From Enterococcus sp. DIV0212c (GTDB lineage Bacteria > Bacillota > Bacilli > Lactobacillales > Enterococcaceae), in assembly GCF_017377505.1 (NCBI RefSeq), contig NZ_JAFREN010000001.1:62001-126000 (forward strand): 64,000 bases of DNA. Direction: 5' to 3'. The notes beneath the pieces were generated by a model. That model made no database searches. It had not been told where the DNA came from and was given only the letters and a program-made list of their open reading frames with translations. How positions within the stretch are numbered: position 1 is the first letter of the stretch; every line of letters starts with the position of its first letter. Positions 37,658 to 45,587 of the stretch are shown piece by piece. Both the position numbers and the translations under genes were made by a program.

Positions 37658-38629
37658 TTATTTTCCTGTAATCGAATCCCAAAGTCCACTGAAAAATCCT
37701 TTAATATTCTCCCATAGACCTTTAGACTTTTCTTGAATTTGCTCCTTCGTTTTAGACAAATCTAATTGTCCAACGAAGTCTTCAAAAATATTTTTATCCT
37801 TCATATCACTCATTAATGTCGTTAATTCCTTAACTTGATCTGACGTCATCACATCTTTGATTCCTTGGCTTTGTAGCGCACTTTCAACGGTTTGTTGGAT
37901 GTCTTCTTGAGTCAATTTTTGCCCATCTGCAGTCTTTACAGCTAATTCTTTTTTCGCTTGTTCTTGGGCTGCATTTAAAGCTTTATCGGAATAACCATTT
38001 TTTTCTTTGTTTTCTTCTGTGATTTTAGATAGTACGTCCATTTCGTCTTGAGCAACGCCTACACGATCTCGATTGATGATTCCACCAGATTCTTCGACGA
38101 TTTTATAAACGCCTGCTAACGCTCCTGAACCATCGATTGGCACAGCTGAAGCAACAGTCAGCTTAGCATCTGAAATTCCGGCTGTTAGGGCTGCATTTTG
38201 ATATTGGGCTTCTGTAATTTTCGTGATATTTTTAGGCGTGGCAATATCTACGGAAATCCCTGAACCTTTTTTCTGCGTTTCCATTCGAACAGAGCTATAA
38301 ACCGCCCATTCTGGTGTAAAGCCACCATCAGGAATAAAACTCATCAAATCTTTTCCTGTCGTTGTGTATTGGGGTGTTTCACCTTTAATTCCTAATTCTT
38401 TTAACGTAAAGTCCTTTTGCTCTTGAGTTAGTGCATTTCCTAACGCAACTGCATTGATTTGTAGATTTTGCTCAGAGCTTTGAGTTGTTTCTGTATTACT
38501 AGAACTTATTGAAGTACTTGACGCTGTGCTACCTTGCGTTGTTGCTAATGCTGTTTTTCCAGTGTATAAACTAGTAGAGATCAACAGTAATGCCATCGCT
38601 ACAGTGAGTTTTTTTTGTTTGTTTTTCAT
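37658..38629 (-). CDS. Secreted DUF1002 family protein (YpuA-like)
   Basis: 323 residues with a clear signal peptide (KKLTVAMALLLISTSLYTGKTALA) then a Ser/Thr-rich linker. The DUF1002 core includes ALGNALTQEQKDFTLKELGI and IINRDRVGVAQDEMDVLSKI. The C-terminus (GLWENIKGFFSGLWDSITGK) is amphipathic and may touch the membrane. RBS AGGAGG. Extracellular function unknown. Confidence 0.85.
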   Translation of the reverse strand: MKNKQKKLTVAMALLLISTSLYTGKTALATTQGSTASSTSISSSNTETTQSSEQNLQINAVALGNALTQEQKDFTLKELGIKGETPQYTTTGKDLMSFIPDGGFTPEWAVYSSVRMETQKKGSGISVDIATPKNITKITEAQYQNAALTAGISDAKLTVASAVPIDGSGALAGVYKIVEESGGIINRDRVGVAQDEMDVLSKITEENKEKNGYSDKALNAAQEQAKKELAVKTADGQKLTQEDIQQTVESALQSQGIKDVMTSDQVKELTTLMSDMKDKNIFEDFVGQLDLSKTKEQIQEKSKGLWENIKGFFSGLWDSITGK

Positions 38630-38784
38630 AGAAGCCTCCTAAAAGATTTACTAGTTCCTTACTATACAACAATAGTTTTAGTTATTTCTTAAGATGAATC
38701 AGGTTTAAGAAATTTTTATTGATTTCTTTTAACACTATCATTCTACCACCTTCTTAAGATTTGCATCTTCTAAAAAGCATTAAC

Positions 38785-40149
38785 TTATTTTTTCAAAAAG
38801 TATCTCAAACAACTTACTCCGCTCAACAATAGAAAAATCAATAAAATCCCTAAAGCAAATTGTGAGCCAATAACCGTGCTTGCTTCATAAGTTCGACCTT
38901 CGACGTTTTGAGCAACTCCAATGATAACAGCAACTAAAGATGTTGCCAGTGCTCCTGAAAACTGTTGTAGTGTATTAAAAACAGCATTAGCATCTCCTTG
39001 CAATTTATCTGGCACGGCATTCATTCCAGTAGTCATCATATTGCTATAGGAAATACCGATCCCAATCATATAAAATACATGACAAGCAATCAAACCTGCT
39101 ACTGGGCTTATACCTAGCATTAACAACAACAATGTCCATCCAATTGTCGTTATTGCTAAACCAATCAAAATCGGCTTTTTCGCACCGACTTTATCGAGTA
39201 ATTTACCTGACAATGGGGAAAGAACTGCACCAACAATCGCGCCTGGCAACATTGCTAGACCTGAAACAAAAGCACTTTGACCCTTGACGATTTGGATAAA
39301 GTTCGGCAATACAAATGATGCACCTAAAAGTAAAAACTGATAGATCAAAAAACTAAATAAAAATAACCGAAAACTTGGATTTTTCAATACCGATAATTGG
39401 ATCAATGGCTGTGCAGAAGTGACTGACCGTTTATAAAATAAGATGAACCCACAAATACCAACCAGTAAATATAACCAGCTTAACGGTTTGCCTAACATAC
39501 TTAAAAAAATCAAAAATCCACTAAACAACAAAACTAAACCTAAAACACTAAGCACATCTAACGAACCTGTTTTCTTTATTTTTTGATTCGGAATTGCATA
39601 TAGTCCAATTCCTAATGTGACAATTAAGATCGGAATCAAAAATAAAAAGATATAATGCCAAGAAAAACTAGTTGTCAGCAAACCGCCATACGTTGGACCA
39701 ATGGCTGGTGCAATTGATGTCGTCAACGTTCCAAGTCCCATCATCGTTCCTCTTTTAGCTAAAGGTGCATAGGTCAAAATGATGTGAAACATCAACGGCA
39801 AAGCAATTCCCGTTGCCACACCTTGGAAAACTCGTCCGACTAATAAAATCGCAAATGAAGGTGCCACAAAATCAATAACGATTCCTAACAGAAAAATTAT
39901 ATTCGAAAAAACAAACAGATTACGCAAGCTAAAATTTTTATGCAAATACGTTGATAAAGGAACAACAATCGAAATCATCAAGAGATAAATGGTCGTCACC
40001 CATTGTACACTTGCAGTCGATACCTGATATTGATCGATCAAAACGGGAAACGTCACGTTCATTGCCGTTTCTATCAGTACCCCTGTGAACGACATCACTC
40101 CAGTTGCTAAAACGGCTAATAATAAATGCATTTCTTTCTTTTTTTCCAT
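38785..40149 (-). CDS. MFS drug-efflux transporter, DHA2 (EmrB/QacA) type
   Basis: About 454 residues from ATG 40149, preceded by GAGGTGA; an upstream in-frame GTG at 40188 lies inside a terminator hairpin and is rejected. Twelve to fourteen helices. Conserved motifs MNVTFPVLIDQYQVSTASVQW, LVGRVFQGVATGIALPLMF and LGTLTTSIAPAIGPTYGGLL (motif C-like antiporter signature). Probable proton/drug antiporter. The leader contains a transcription terminator, so regulation by attenuation is likely. Confidence 0.87.
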   Translation of the reverse strand: MEKKKEMHLLLAVLATGVMSFTGVLIETAMNVTFPVLIDQYQVSTASVQWVTTIYLLMISIVVPLSTYLHKNFSLRNLFVFSNIIFLLGIVIDFVAPSFAILLVGRVFQGVATGIALPLMFHIILTYAPLAKRGTMMGLGTLTTSIAPAIGPTYGGLLTTSFSWHYIFLFLIPILIVTLGIGLYAIPNQKIKKTGSLDVLSVLGLVLLFSGFLIFLSMLGKPLSWLYLLVGICGFILFYKRSVTSAQPLIQLSVLKNPSFRLFLFSFLIYQFLLLGASFVLPNFIQIVKGQSAFVSGLAMLPGAIVGAVLSPLSGKLLDKVGAKKPILIGLAITTIGWTLLLLMLGISPVAGLIACHVFYMIGIGISYSNMMTTGMNAVPDKLQGDANAVFNTLQQFSGALATSLVAVIIGVAQNVEGRTYEASTVIGSQFALGILLIFLLLSGVSCLRYFLKK

Positions 40150-40180
40150 GAAATCACCTCTTGTTAGTTTACACAAAAAA

Positions 40181-40210
40181 AGAGACACCTTCTAAATAGA
40201 AGTCGCCTCT
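40181..40210 (-). terminator. Leader terminator (candidate attenuator) of the MFS gene
   Basis: On the minus strand AGAGGCGACTTCTA pairs with TAGAAGGTGTCTCT and is directly followed by TTTTTTTG, about 30 nt before the MFS start codon and downstream of that gene's own promoter. It may also stop read-through from the peptide operon. Confidence 0.75.
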
Positions 40211-40262
40211 TTTTCGACATATCTAAAATAAAGACATGCTTCTGTACGATTTTATGTTTTGT

Positions 40263-40291
40263 ATATTAACATTAGTTTTCCTTATAGTCAA
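40263..40291 (-). promoter_or_regulatory. Promoter of the MFS leader
   Basis: On the minus strand TTGACT (40286-40291), 17 bp, TAATAT (40263-40268). Transcription would start near 40256, giving a leader of about 100 nt that contains the hairpin at 40181-40210. Confidence 0.8.
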
Positions 40292-40413
40292 GAATTAGCT
40301 CATTCTTTTTCTATTCAACGTTAAAAAAATTCTAGAATAATAACATAAAATCTATATTTATTCCGTCTTGATCATTTTAGACACGATCTAAAATCGAAGC
40401 AAATTCATCCCCT

Positions 40414-40911
40414 TTAGTTTTCCACTATTTTTTTTACCTCTTGGATTGTCAGTGGTTTATCTGGCGTCCATTGGGCTTTTCTTTTTTGTTTTCCATCAAT
40501 ATAAAGTGCAATTGTCGGTGTGTATTTAACCTCATACTTTTCCTTAAACATTGCCCATTCTTTGTCTGATTTTCGTAAAGCTGCCACATTCAAATAAACT
40601 AATTTATTTTTTATCTCCTTGTTTTGGTTTAAATAATTTAAAAGTAACAAATCAAATAAATTACAATCAATACAGTCTGGTCTTCCTATATATACGAGCA
40701 CTTCATCTTTTGCTGCTACTTTATTTTCAAAATGCTCAGGTGTGATAGAATCTAATTGTCCAAATATGTCAACTGACTGTTCTAACTCGTTTAATTGCTC
40801 TTCGTTCTTTTGACTTGTCAGCATTGCTTGATTGTATTTGTAATATGTAAAAGCCCAGCACAAGGATATGAAAACTATGATTGCTCCCGCTATCAGTTTA
40901 TTTTTTTTCAT
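40414..40911 (-). CDS. Membrane-anchored thioredoxin-like protein (CIDC), peptide operon
   Basis: 165 residues: N-terminal membrane anchor (LIAGAIIVFISLCWAFTYY), then a coiled segment and a thioredoxin-like fold with C-I-D-C in VYIGRPDCIDCNLFD and a cis-proline-like YTPTIALYIDGK. The catalytic domain should face outside. This resembles bacteriocin transport accessory proteins and thiol-disulfide oxidoreductases. ATG overlaps the stop of the preceding thioredoxin-like gene by 4 nt. Probably forms or reshuffles the disulfide of the 82-residue peptide encoded upstream (inference). Last gene of the operon. Confidence 0.8.
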   Translation of the reverse strand: MKKNKLIAGAIIVFISLCWAFTYYKYNQAMLTSQKNEEQLNELEQSVDIFGQLDSITPEHFENKVAAKDEVLVYIGRPDCIDCNLFDLLLLNYLNQNKEIKNKLVYLNVAALRKSDKEWAMFKEKYEVKYTPTIALYIDGKQKRKAQWTPDKPLTIQEVKKIVEN

Positions 40912-41315
40912 TCGTCACTCTCCATGAACTGTTTGAAATCTTTTAACTCCTTGATTCCATCTGTTTTTTCAGTCATCTTTCCATCAACTATTTTAAAAAA
41001 AGTTGGTACTGTCACAATATCATATTTTGTAAGAAAATTTTCATCTACATTTTCTGGTTCACTTAAATCAATGCCTTTTACATTATACTTTTTTAAGTTA
41101 TTATCTTGAAGTTTTCGAGCAAGCTTTTTACAAGAAATACAGTCTGTCTTATAAAAATAAACAACTGTATCTTCCTTTTTATCCATTATTTGTTTTAAAT
41201 CTTTCATTGAAATCTCTTCATAAAAAGTTTCTAGCTGACTCAATTTTTGTTTTAAGGTAAATAACAAGCCAATCGTACAAGAGATAAACAATAATACAAC
41301 TATCTTTTTTTTCAT
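40908..41315 (-). CDS. Membrane-anchored thioredoxin-like protein (CISC), peptide operon
   Basis: 135 residues with an N-terminal signal anchor (KKKIVVLLFISCTIGLLFTL) and a thioredoxin-like domain: C-I-S-C in VYFYKTDCISCKKLARKL and the cis-proline segment VTVPTFFKIVDGK. Similar in layout to the next gene but clearly divergent, so the two may be a donor/acceptor pair. It follows the peptide gene after 63 nt that contain a stable stem-loop. Confidence 0.82.
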   Translation of the reverse strand: MKKKIVVLLFISCTIGLLFTLKQKLSQLETFYEEISMKDLKQIMDKKEDTVVYFYKTDCISCKKLARKLQDNNLKKYNVKGIDLSEPENVDENFLTKYDIVTVPTFFKIVDGKMTEKTDGIKELKDFKQFMESDE

Positions 41316-41325
41316 CTTCTATAAT

Positions 41326-41358
41326 TGGCAAAGCAGTTAAATCACCACTGCTCTGCCA
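41326..41358 (-). other. Stem-loop directly after the 82-residue peptide gene
   Basis: TGGCAAAGCAGT (41326-41337) pairs with ACTGCTCTGCCA (41347-41358), 11 of 12 bases, without a following U-run. Such hairpins after bacteriocin structural genes often act as partial terminators or stabilise the peptide mRNA, raising peptide over downstream proteins. Confidence 0.7.
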
Positions 41359-41378
41359 CCTTTCTTTTTAAGTTTAAA

Positions 41379-41627
41379 TTAATTACACTCTACGTTAATG
41401 CTAAACCCTGTTTCTGCCCAACCCCAGTTTCCTGTAAATTTTTTTCCTTGATATAGTAAACACCAAATGGCTAGAGCGGTTCCAATCGCAAAAGCTAAGC
41501 TTAGTAAAACTGCTACAAACACCAAAAACCATGCATCGTACTGTACAATTTTTTCATCTAATTTCCGAACTACATTCTCTTTCAACGACAAAACTACACT
41601 TGCTGACTGCATTACAACATTATTCAT
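41379..41627 (-). CDS. 82-residue precursor-like peptide (candidate bacteriocin or signal)
   Basis: Residues 1-31 are polar (possible leader region), 32-59 form one hydrophobic helix (WFLVFVAVLLSLAFAIGTAL), and the tail carries FTGNWGWAETGFSINVECN. The only cysteines are C56, at the end of the helix, and C81, the penultimate residue, well placed for a disulfide closing a 24-residue loop. RBS AGGA overlaps the end of the protease gene 8 nt upstream. Neighbouring M50-like protease, ABC transporter and two thioredoxin-like proteins point to a processed, exported, disulfide-bonded peptide. No known bacteriocin family is recognised; a structural membrane peptide is the alternative. Confidence 0.7.
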   Translation of the reverse strand: MNNVVMQSASVVLSLKENVVRKLDEKIVQYDAWFLVFVAVLLSLAFAIGTALAIWCLLYQGKKFTGNWGWAETGFSINVECN

Positions 41628-41635
41628 TCTTTTTC

Positions 41636-42157
41636 CTACTTTCTTTTTATTTTTTTTATCAACACTTTGAAAATGACCTTGCCATCTCCAAAGATTGGTA
41701 ACAGGTTTATAATGTGAAATCCGTACAAGAAACTCAAACTTCTTAGCAATACATTATTGTCAAATAAAGATAAACTATAGAAAATAAAACTAACTACCAA
41801 ACACGAACCAGGACCAAGGAACGCCACCCATAATTGATTATTGTCAGAAAGTTGACTACTATCAATTTTTAATGAAAATCGAAAGCATGTTACTTGAATT
41901 TCCATGCATTTAGCTCCCGCTTTTCGTGCTCCTAAGACATGCATATATTCATGCAAGAAAGTCGAAAAAATCACTCCTATAAAGAATAATGTAAAACAAC
42001 TACTTGTGAACTTAATCAACTCTATATCCCAATAATATAGCCCTATTCCTATCATAATTAACGAGTTTACAGTTACAAAAGCTATTAATAAACGAAAATA
42101 TTTAATCACTATCAATCCAAAGGTCAGTGGCTTTAATTCATCAATTTTAAAAATCAT
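41636..42157 (-). CDS. M50-like membrane metalloprotease (HEYMH)
   Basis: 173 residues with about four to five hydrophobic segments. The zinc motif HEYMH lies in STFLHEYMHVLGARKAGAK within a helix. A late NLLPIFGDGK supplies the Asp expected of site-2/M50 (DUF3267-like) proteases. It would cut a substrate within or near the membrane. Placed directly before the small peptide gene, that peptide is the obvious substrate; the same pairing is seen in epipeptide (yydFGHIJ) loci. It overlaps the preceding gene by 11 nt. Confidence 0.8.
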   Translation of the reverse strand: MIFKIDELKPLTFGLIVIKYFRLLIAFVTVNSLIMIGIGLYYWDIELIKFTSSCFTLFFIGVIFSTFLHEYMHVLGARKAGAKCMEIQVTCFRFSLKIDSSQLSDNNQLWVAFLGPGSCLVVSFIFYSLSLFDNNVLLRSLSFLYGFHIINLLPIFGDGKVIFKVLIKKIKRK

Positions 42158-42458
42158 TCGTCAATCTTTTTTTTCGTTCAAGTAAAACTTTGTAGGTAAC
42201 CTGACTAAAATATAAGATTGCAAACAGTGCTAAAATAACTATGATTAAGGGCTGATAATTTTGTGTTAAGCCAAAACTCATTATTGTTTTTCCAAAAGAA
42301 TCAGTCACACTTTTAAAAAATAACGTATTGAAAAATATTTTTCTTGTTCCATCATTAGAACTGCTAAATAAAACAATCAAGAAATTCACTGTCATTAAAA
42401 CAGCCGTGAGAATTATCGAACCCATCAAGCTATTTATTGCTATTTTAATTTTTTCCAT
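42147..42458 (-). CDS. Small membrane protein of the peptide operon
   Basis: 103 residues with two hydrophobic helices (LMGSIILTAVLMTVNFLIVLF and PLIIVILALFAILYFSQVTY) separated by a hydrophilic loop, and a basic C-terminus KVLLERKKRL. No family recognised. It overlaps both neighbours (14 nt with the permease, 11 nt with the protease). It could be an immunity protein or a transporter subunit; neither is shown by sequence. Confidence 0.7.
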   Translation of the reverse strand: MEKIKIAINSLMGSIILTAVLMTVNFLIVLFSSSNDGTRKIFFNTLFFKSVTDSFGKTIMSFGLTQNYQPLIIVILALFAILYFSQVTYKVLLERKKRLTNDF

Positions 42459-43875
42459 GTCTAATATCCTCCTGCAATTTTTTTAATCCGTTTAAACTAT
42501 AGTAAATTGTTATTATGATTAGCAGTAACATTATCAATCCGTTGACAATCGCTGACCAATTAAAGATCAGCAAAATCACTGCCAAAACAAAGGTTATCGT
42601 TATTACGACAACAAAACCTACAAATACACTAAATGGATTTTCCCTTTTTGGCGGAAATAAAATTCCTATTAGCGTAAAAAGGAGAATCGATAAAAATAGA
42701 ACAAAACAAAACGAAAATATTTCTTTTACATTCTTTTTAAACAACAGTTCAACTAGAACAAATGGACTACTCACGATACTCAGGAACAGATACTGGCTAA
42801 AAATCAAGTTAAAATAGTCCCAAAAAACATTGTATTCTTTTTTTGAATAATACCAGCGTATATTTTCTGTTTGAATAAACAAGTAAATTCCAACTATTGT
42901 AGGAATTAAGAAAGCTAAACTTGCTTGAATGTTGGTAAATAAAAGTAAATATAAATAGATGGTCAAACTAATCATCATATAAGAGTAATTTTCAATATTT
43001 CGATAAAGACAAAGGAAATACAACTTAAACATATTTACTTTGTTTATTTTGATTTTTAAAGGTAAGTTCTTATTGTCCGTAATATACTCATTGTTTGGTA
43101 TAAATAATATGCCAACAGCCAAACAAAAGCTTATCAGTAAAAATACCAGCGACGTAACAAAAAAATTCGTCTGTTTCAGAATAAAACTATACCCTAATAA
43201 AACGTTCTCATTTCTTATTTTATCTAAATAGTTGATCAGCATATTATCAATAACGATCGGATAACAAACAAAAAATATAGCTACAATACTTAATAAACTA
43301 AAAAATTGAATCAATGTTTTAAACTTTTGCAGATGTAAAACAATCACGCACCAAGATAATAATGAGAAAATCAACTGCAAGATCAAATATATCGTGATAC
43401 TTGTAAAGAATACATTTGCAAATATCTTAGCAATGTAGATCCATTGATATTTCATAATAAATGCAATCACAACACCTGAAGAAACAAGCAATATACAAAT
43501 CATAGATAAAACTAGTTCAAATAATAATAATGCAGTATTTCTTTCTTGATTTTTGACTGGTAACTGAAAGGTCATTTGTAAAAATTGATTTGATTTCATA
43601 AATAGAACTTTTAAAAATATAAATATTATTGATGTCCACATCAGTATATTTCCCGTATATACATCTAAAATTAATTCAGCTTGTAGCTTTTGATTGCCAA
43701 TTTCATTTAAAAAAAGATAGATCCCAATTGTAACTACACTAACAAGAGAGACAATAATAAACAGTAGCAATACACGAAACATTTTTTTCTTTAACAATCC
43801 AATATTGGTCACTTTTCTGACAAAGAACAAGTAGAATAATTTGAATAGGCTAATAACTTTGGTTAATCTCATCAT
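42445..43875 (-). CDS. ABC transporter permease of the peptide operon
   Basis: 476 residues, very hydrophobic, with about ten to twelve helices and no ATPase or peptidase domain. It overlaps the ATPase gene by 26 nt, so the two make one ABC-2-like exporter. No C39 peptidase is fused, so leader removal would depend on the M50-like protease. Rich in Ile, Phe and Leu with AT-rich codons. Confidence 0.78.
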   Translation of the reverse strand: MMRLTKVISLFKLFYLFFVRKVTNIGLLKKKMFRVLLLFIIVSLVSVVTIGIYLFLNEIGNQKLQAELILDVYTGNILMWTSIIFIFLKVLFMKSNQFLQMTFQLPVKNQERNTALLLFELVLSMICILLVSSGVVIAFIMKYQWIYIAKIFANVFFTSITIYLILQLIFSLLSWCVIVLHLQKFKTLIQFFSLLSIVAIFFVCYPIVIDNMLINYLDKIRNENVLLGYSFILKQTNFFVTSLVFLLISFCLAVGILFIPNNEYITDNKNLPLKIKINKVNMFKLYFLCLYRNIENYSYMMISLTIYLYLLLFTNIQASLAFLIPTIVGIYLFIQTENIRWYYSKKEYNVFWDYFNLIFSQYLFLSIVSSPFVLVELLFKKNVKEIFSFCFVLFLSILLFTLIGILFPPKRENPFSVFVGFVVVITITFVLAVILLIFNWSAIVNGLIMLLLIIITIYYSLNGLKKLQEDIRHGKN

Positions 43876-44599
43876 ACAATTGCTCGTAATCTATTAGATT
43901 TTTAAAAATGGTAACTAATCGTTCATTCTTTTCAAGATATTCTTTTGAATCATATTTAATTACTCCCTCATTTAGAAGAAGGACTCGACTTTCAATTTCT
44001 TCTACTAGTTCTAAATCATGTGTGCATAAAATTGTAGCACCACCGTTTTTTTGATGGTTTTTCAGTAATAATTTACTAACTTCTTTGGCTTCAATATCTA
44101 TTCCATTGAGCGTTTCATCAATTATTATTAATTTAGGAGCAATTAAAAACGCAGAAATCAATTGAATTTTTTTCTTCATCCCATGAGAATAGTTTTCTAT
44201 CAATTGATGCACCCTGTTTTCCATAGCATAATAACTAGCGAGTATTTGTACCTTCTCTTGATCAATTTCCTTATCATATAATTCTCCTAGCATCAAAAGA
44301 TATTCGTATCCTGTTAAAAATTCTGGTAAATAGTCATCACTAGGTAAATAGATTAAATTTACCTTTGTTTGAATGTCTTTGTTTTCATAACCATCAAAAC
44401 GTATACTTCCACTTTGGAGCTCTAATAAATCGGTTACAAGTTTTATTAATGTTGTTTTCCCACTACCATTCGGACCAGCTATAGATAAAAAATCGTTTGA
44501 AGTCATTTCAAAATTAATATCAAAAAGAACTTGTTGATCGCCATAAGTATACGATACATTTTTAACCGAAAAGAAATCATCACTATCGATATCCGTCAC
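43850..44599 (-). CDS. ABC transporter ATP-binding protein of the peptide operon
   Basis: 249 residues from a GTG start 7 nt after GGAGG. Walker A GPNGSGKTTL; the signature is degenerate (YSHGMKKKIQL, common in bacteriocin/immunity ATPases); Walker B LIIIDETLNGID has Thr in place of the usual Pro after DE; H-loop CTHD. First gene of the seven-gene operon. It could power peptide export or self-protection. Confidence 0.85.
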   Translation of the reverse strand: MTDIDSDDFFSVKNVSYTYGDQQVLFDINFEMTSNDFLSIAGPNGSGKTTLIKLVTDLLELQSGSIRFDGYENKDIQTKVNLIYLPSDDYLPEFLTGYEYLLMLGELYDKEIDQEKVQILASYYAMENRVHQLIENYSHGMKKKIQLISAFLIAPKLIIIDETLNGIDIEAKEVSKLLLKNHQKNGGATILCTHDLELVEEIESRVLLLNEGVIKYDSKEYLEKNERLVTIFKNLIDYEQLYDEINQSY

Positions 44600-44979
44600 G
44601 CTTATTCCTCCACTCTTTCATACATTGTAGTATATTTACTACTCCTATAATCGCATATACCAATTACATAAAAGAAAAAATACTACGGTTAAAAAGTAAC
44701 ATTTATTTTAATATATGTAAAACAAAAACTTTAAAAAACAATATATAACATATATTATAAAAATAAAATACGACCATACCTTTATTCTTTTTAATTAATA
44801 ACGATAATTTTTTAATCTTATTATTCCTACATTACGCGAATCGTTCTGAATCTACTCATTGTTTTATAATTTAAATAATAATTTTATAATTTTAAAATAT
44901 TATCATTATTTTACTTGAATTTCCAATGTAAAATAACTCCTATATCTTTCATAATTCGATCTTTTTTCACAGCAAAAAA
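44600..44979. other. Very AT-rich region upstream of the peptide operon
   Basis: About 380 bp with no gene. It should contain the promoter of the ABC/peptide operon. An inverted repeat GTAGTA-TATT-TACTAC (44627-44642) lies about 30 bp upstream of the GTG start and could be an operator. The rest is unusually AT-rich even for this genome. Confidence 0.5.
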
Positions 44980-45004
44980 GATGCTGGTGTAATTCACCAA
45001 CATC
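44980..45004 (-). terminator. Terminator of the broken small-peptide gene copy
   Basis: On the minus strand GATGTTGGTG pairs with CACCAGCATC (one mismatch) and is followed by TTTTTT. It lies downstream of the degraded gene at 45049-45198. Confidence 0.85.
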
Positions 45005-45048
45005 CGAAATTAACGTTTAAATTTTTTGTTTCACTTATAAAATCAGTT

Positions 45049-45198
45049 TTAATCTGTTGAATAATAATAGATTGAAATAATACTTGTAAACGATATTCTA
45101 TCACGTTTCGTCAGTTTTCCCTTGAAATCTAAATACATAAAACGAGCGGAAAACAAAGATATAACTATTGAAAATAATATAAAGAATACATTTTACAT
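45049..45198 (-). pseudogene. Broken copy of the 58-residue two-helix membrane peptide gene
   Basis: Reading from ATG 45198 the second codon is TAA. Beyond it the frame gives FFILFSIVISLFSA and YLDFKGKLTKRDRI, which parallel LLFTLFSMLMLF and YLDLKKKLTAKHRI of the intact copy at 45588-45764. Near the end the frame shifts: the sequence for RLKLIL-stop survives in another frame, matching VVKLIL-stop of the intact copy. RBS GGAGAA remains. So this is a paralogue inactivated by a nonsense codon and a frameshift. Confidence 0.7.
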
Positions 45199-45199
45199 A

Positions 45200-45429
45200 C
45201 TTATTCTCCAACACTCAAACCATTTTTAAACTGACACCTCTAAAAAAGTTCAAACTGACATTAAAAATACGTTGGATTTACCTTATTCCAACGGACCGTT
45301 AGAATACTTGAATAAGCATATAAAAGTACTAAAAAAAATACCTATAGCTTCCGTAACTTCCACAATTTTAAATTGAGAATTACTTTATTCTTTGGTACTG
45401 TTCTTTTTCAACCAAATAAAAAGTCCTAG
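45200..45429 (+). pseudogene. ISL3-family transposase remnant (C-terminal end, frameshifted)
   Basis: From 45269 the plus strand encodes TLDLPYSNGPLEYLNKHIKV followed by LKKIP, the conserved C-terminal region of ISL3-type transposases. The frame then breaks, and SFRNFHNFKLRITLFFG continues in another frame to the TAG at 45427-45429. The N-terminal two-thirds are missing and no terminal inverted repeats were recognised; the left limit given is approximate. An inactive relic of an insertion sequence. Confidence 0.8.
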
Positions 45430-45448
45430 AAGATATTTCCTCTAGGAC
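45423..45448 (-). terminator. Terminator downstream of the intact small-peptide gene
   Basis: GTCCTAGA and TCTAGGAC form a stem with an imperfect inner part; on the minus strand TTTTTATTT follows. Its left half overlaps the transposase relic. Confidence 0.8.
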
Positions 45449-45453
45449 CCATA

Positions 45454-45552
45454 CTAATTGATTTCATTCTTTGGATTTTCTTCATCAACATTAGCTGAAA
45501 AAGAGCCCTTTTTTCTAATAAGGTTCTTTTCTATTCTATAAGACTGAATAAA
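45454..45552 (-). pseudogene. Possible gene fragment between small-peptide gene and terminator
   Basis: An open frame of 32 codons without a start encodes FIQSYRIEKNLIRKKGSFSA then NVDEENPKNEIN-stop and ends just before the terminator at 45423-45448. The hydrophilic, Asn/Glu-rich tail looks like the end of a real protein whose front is lost. No family recognised. Confidence 0.35.
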
Positions 45553-45587
45553 TCAAAAATGAACTTATTACTGCGCTAATGCTCTTT

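Noticed and set aside
40205..40245. Mini-frame ATG-TCT-TTA-TTT-TAG in the MFS leader as a regulatory uORF
   Set aside because: It has no well-spaced ribosome-binding site; kept only as a remark in the attenuator finding.
40414..44599. Lanthipeptide, sactipeptide or epipeptide locus
   Set aside because: No lanthionine synthetase, radical SAM enzyme or C39 peptidase is present; both extra enzymes are thioredoxin-like.
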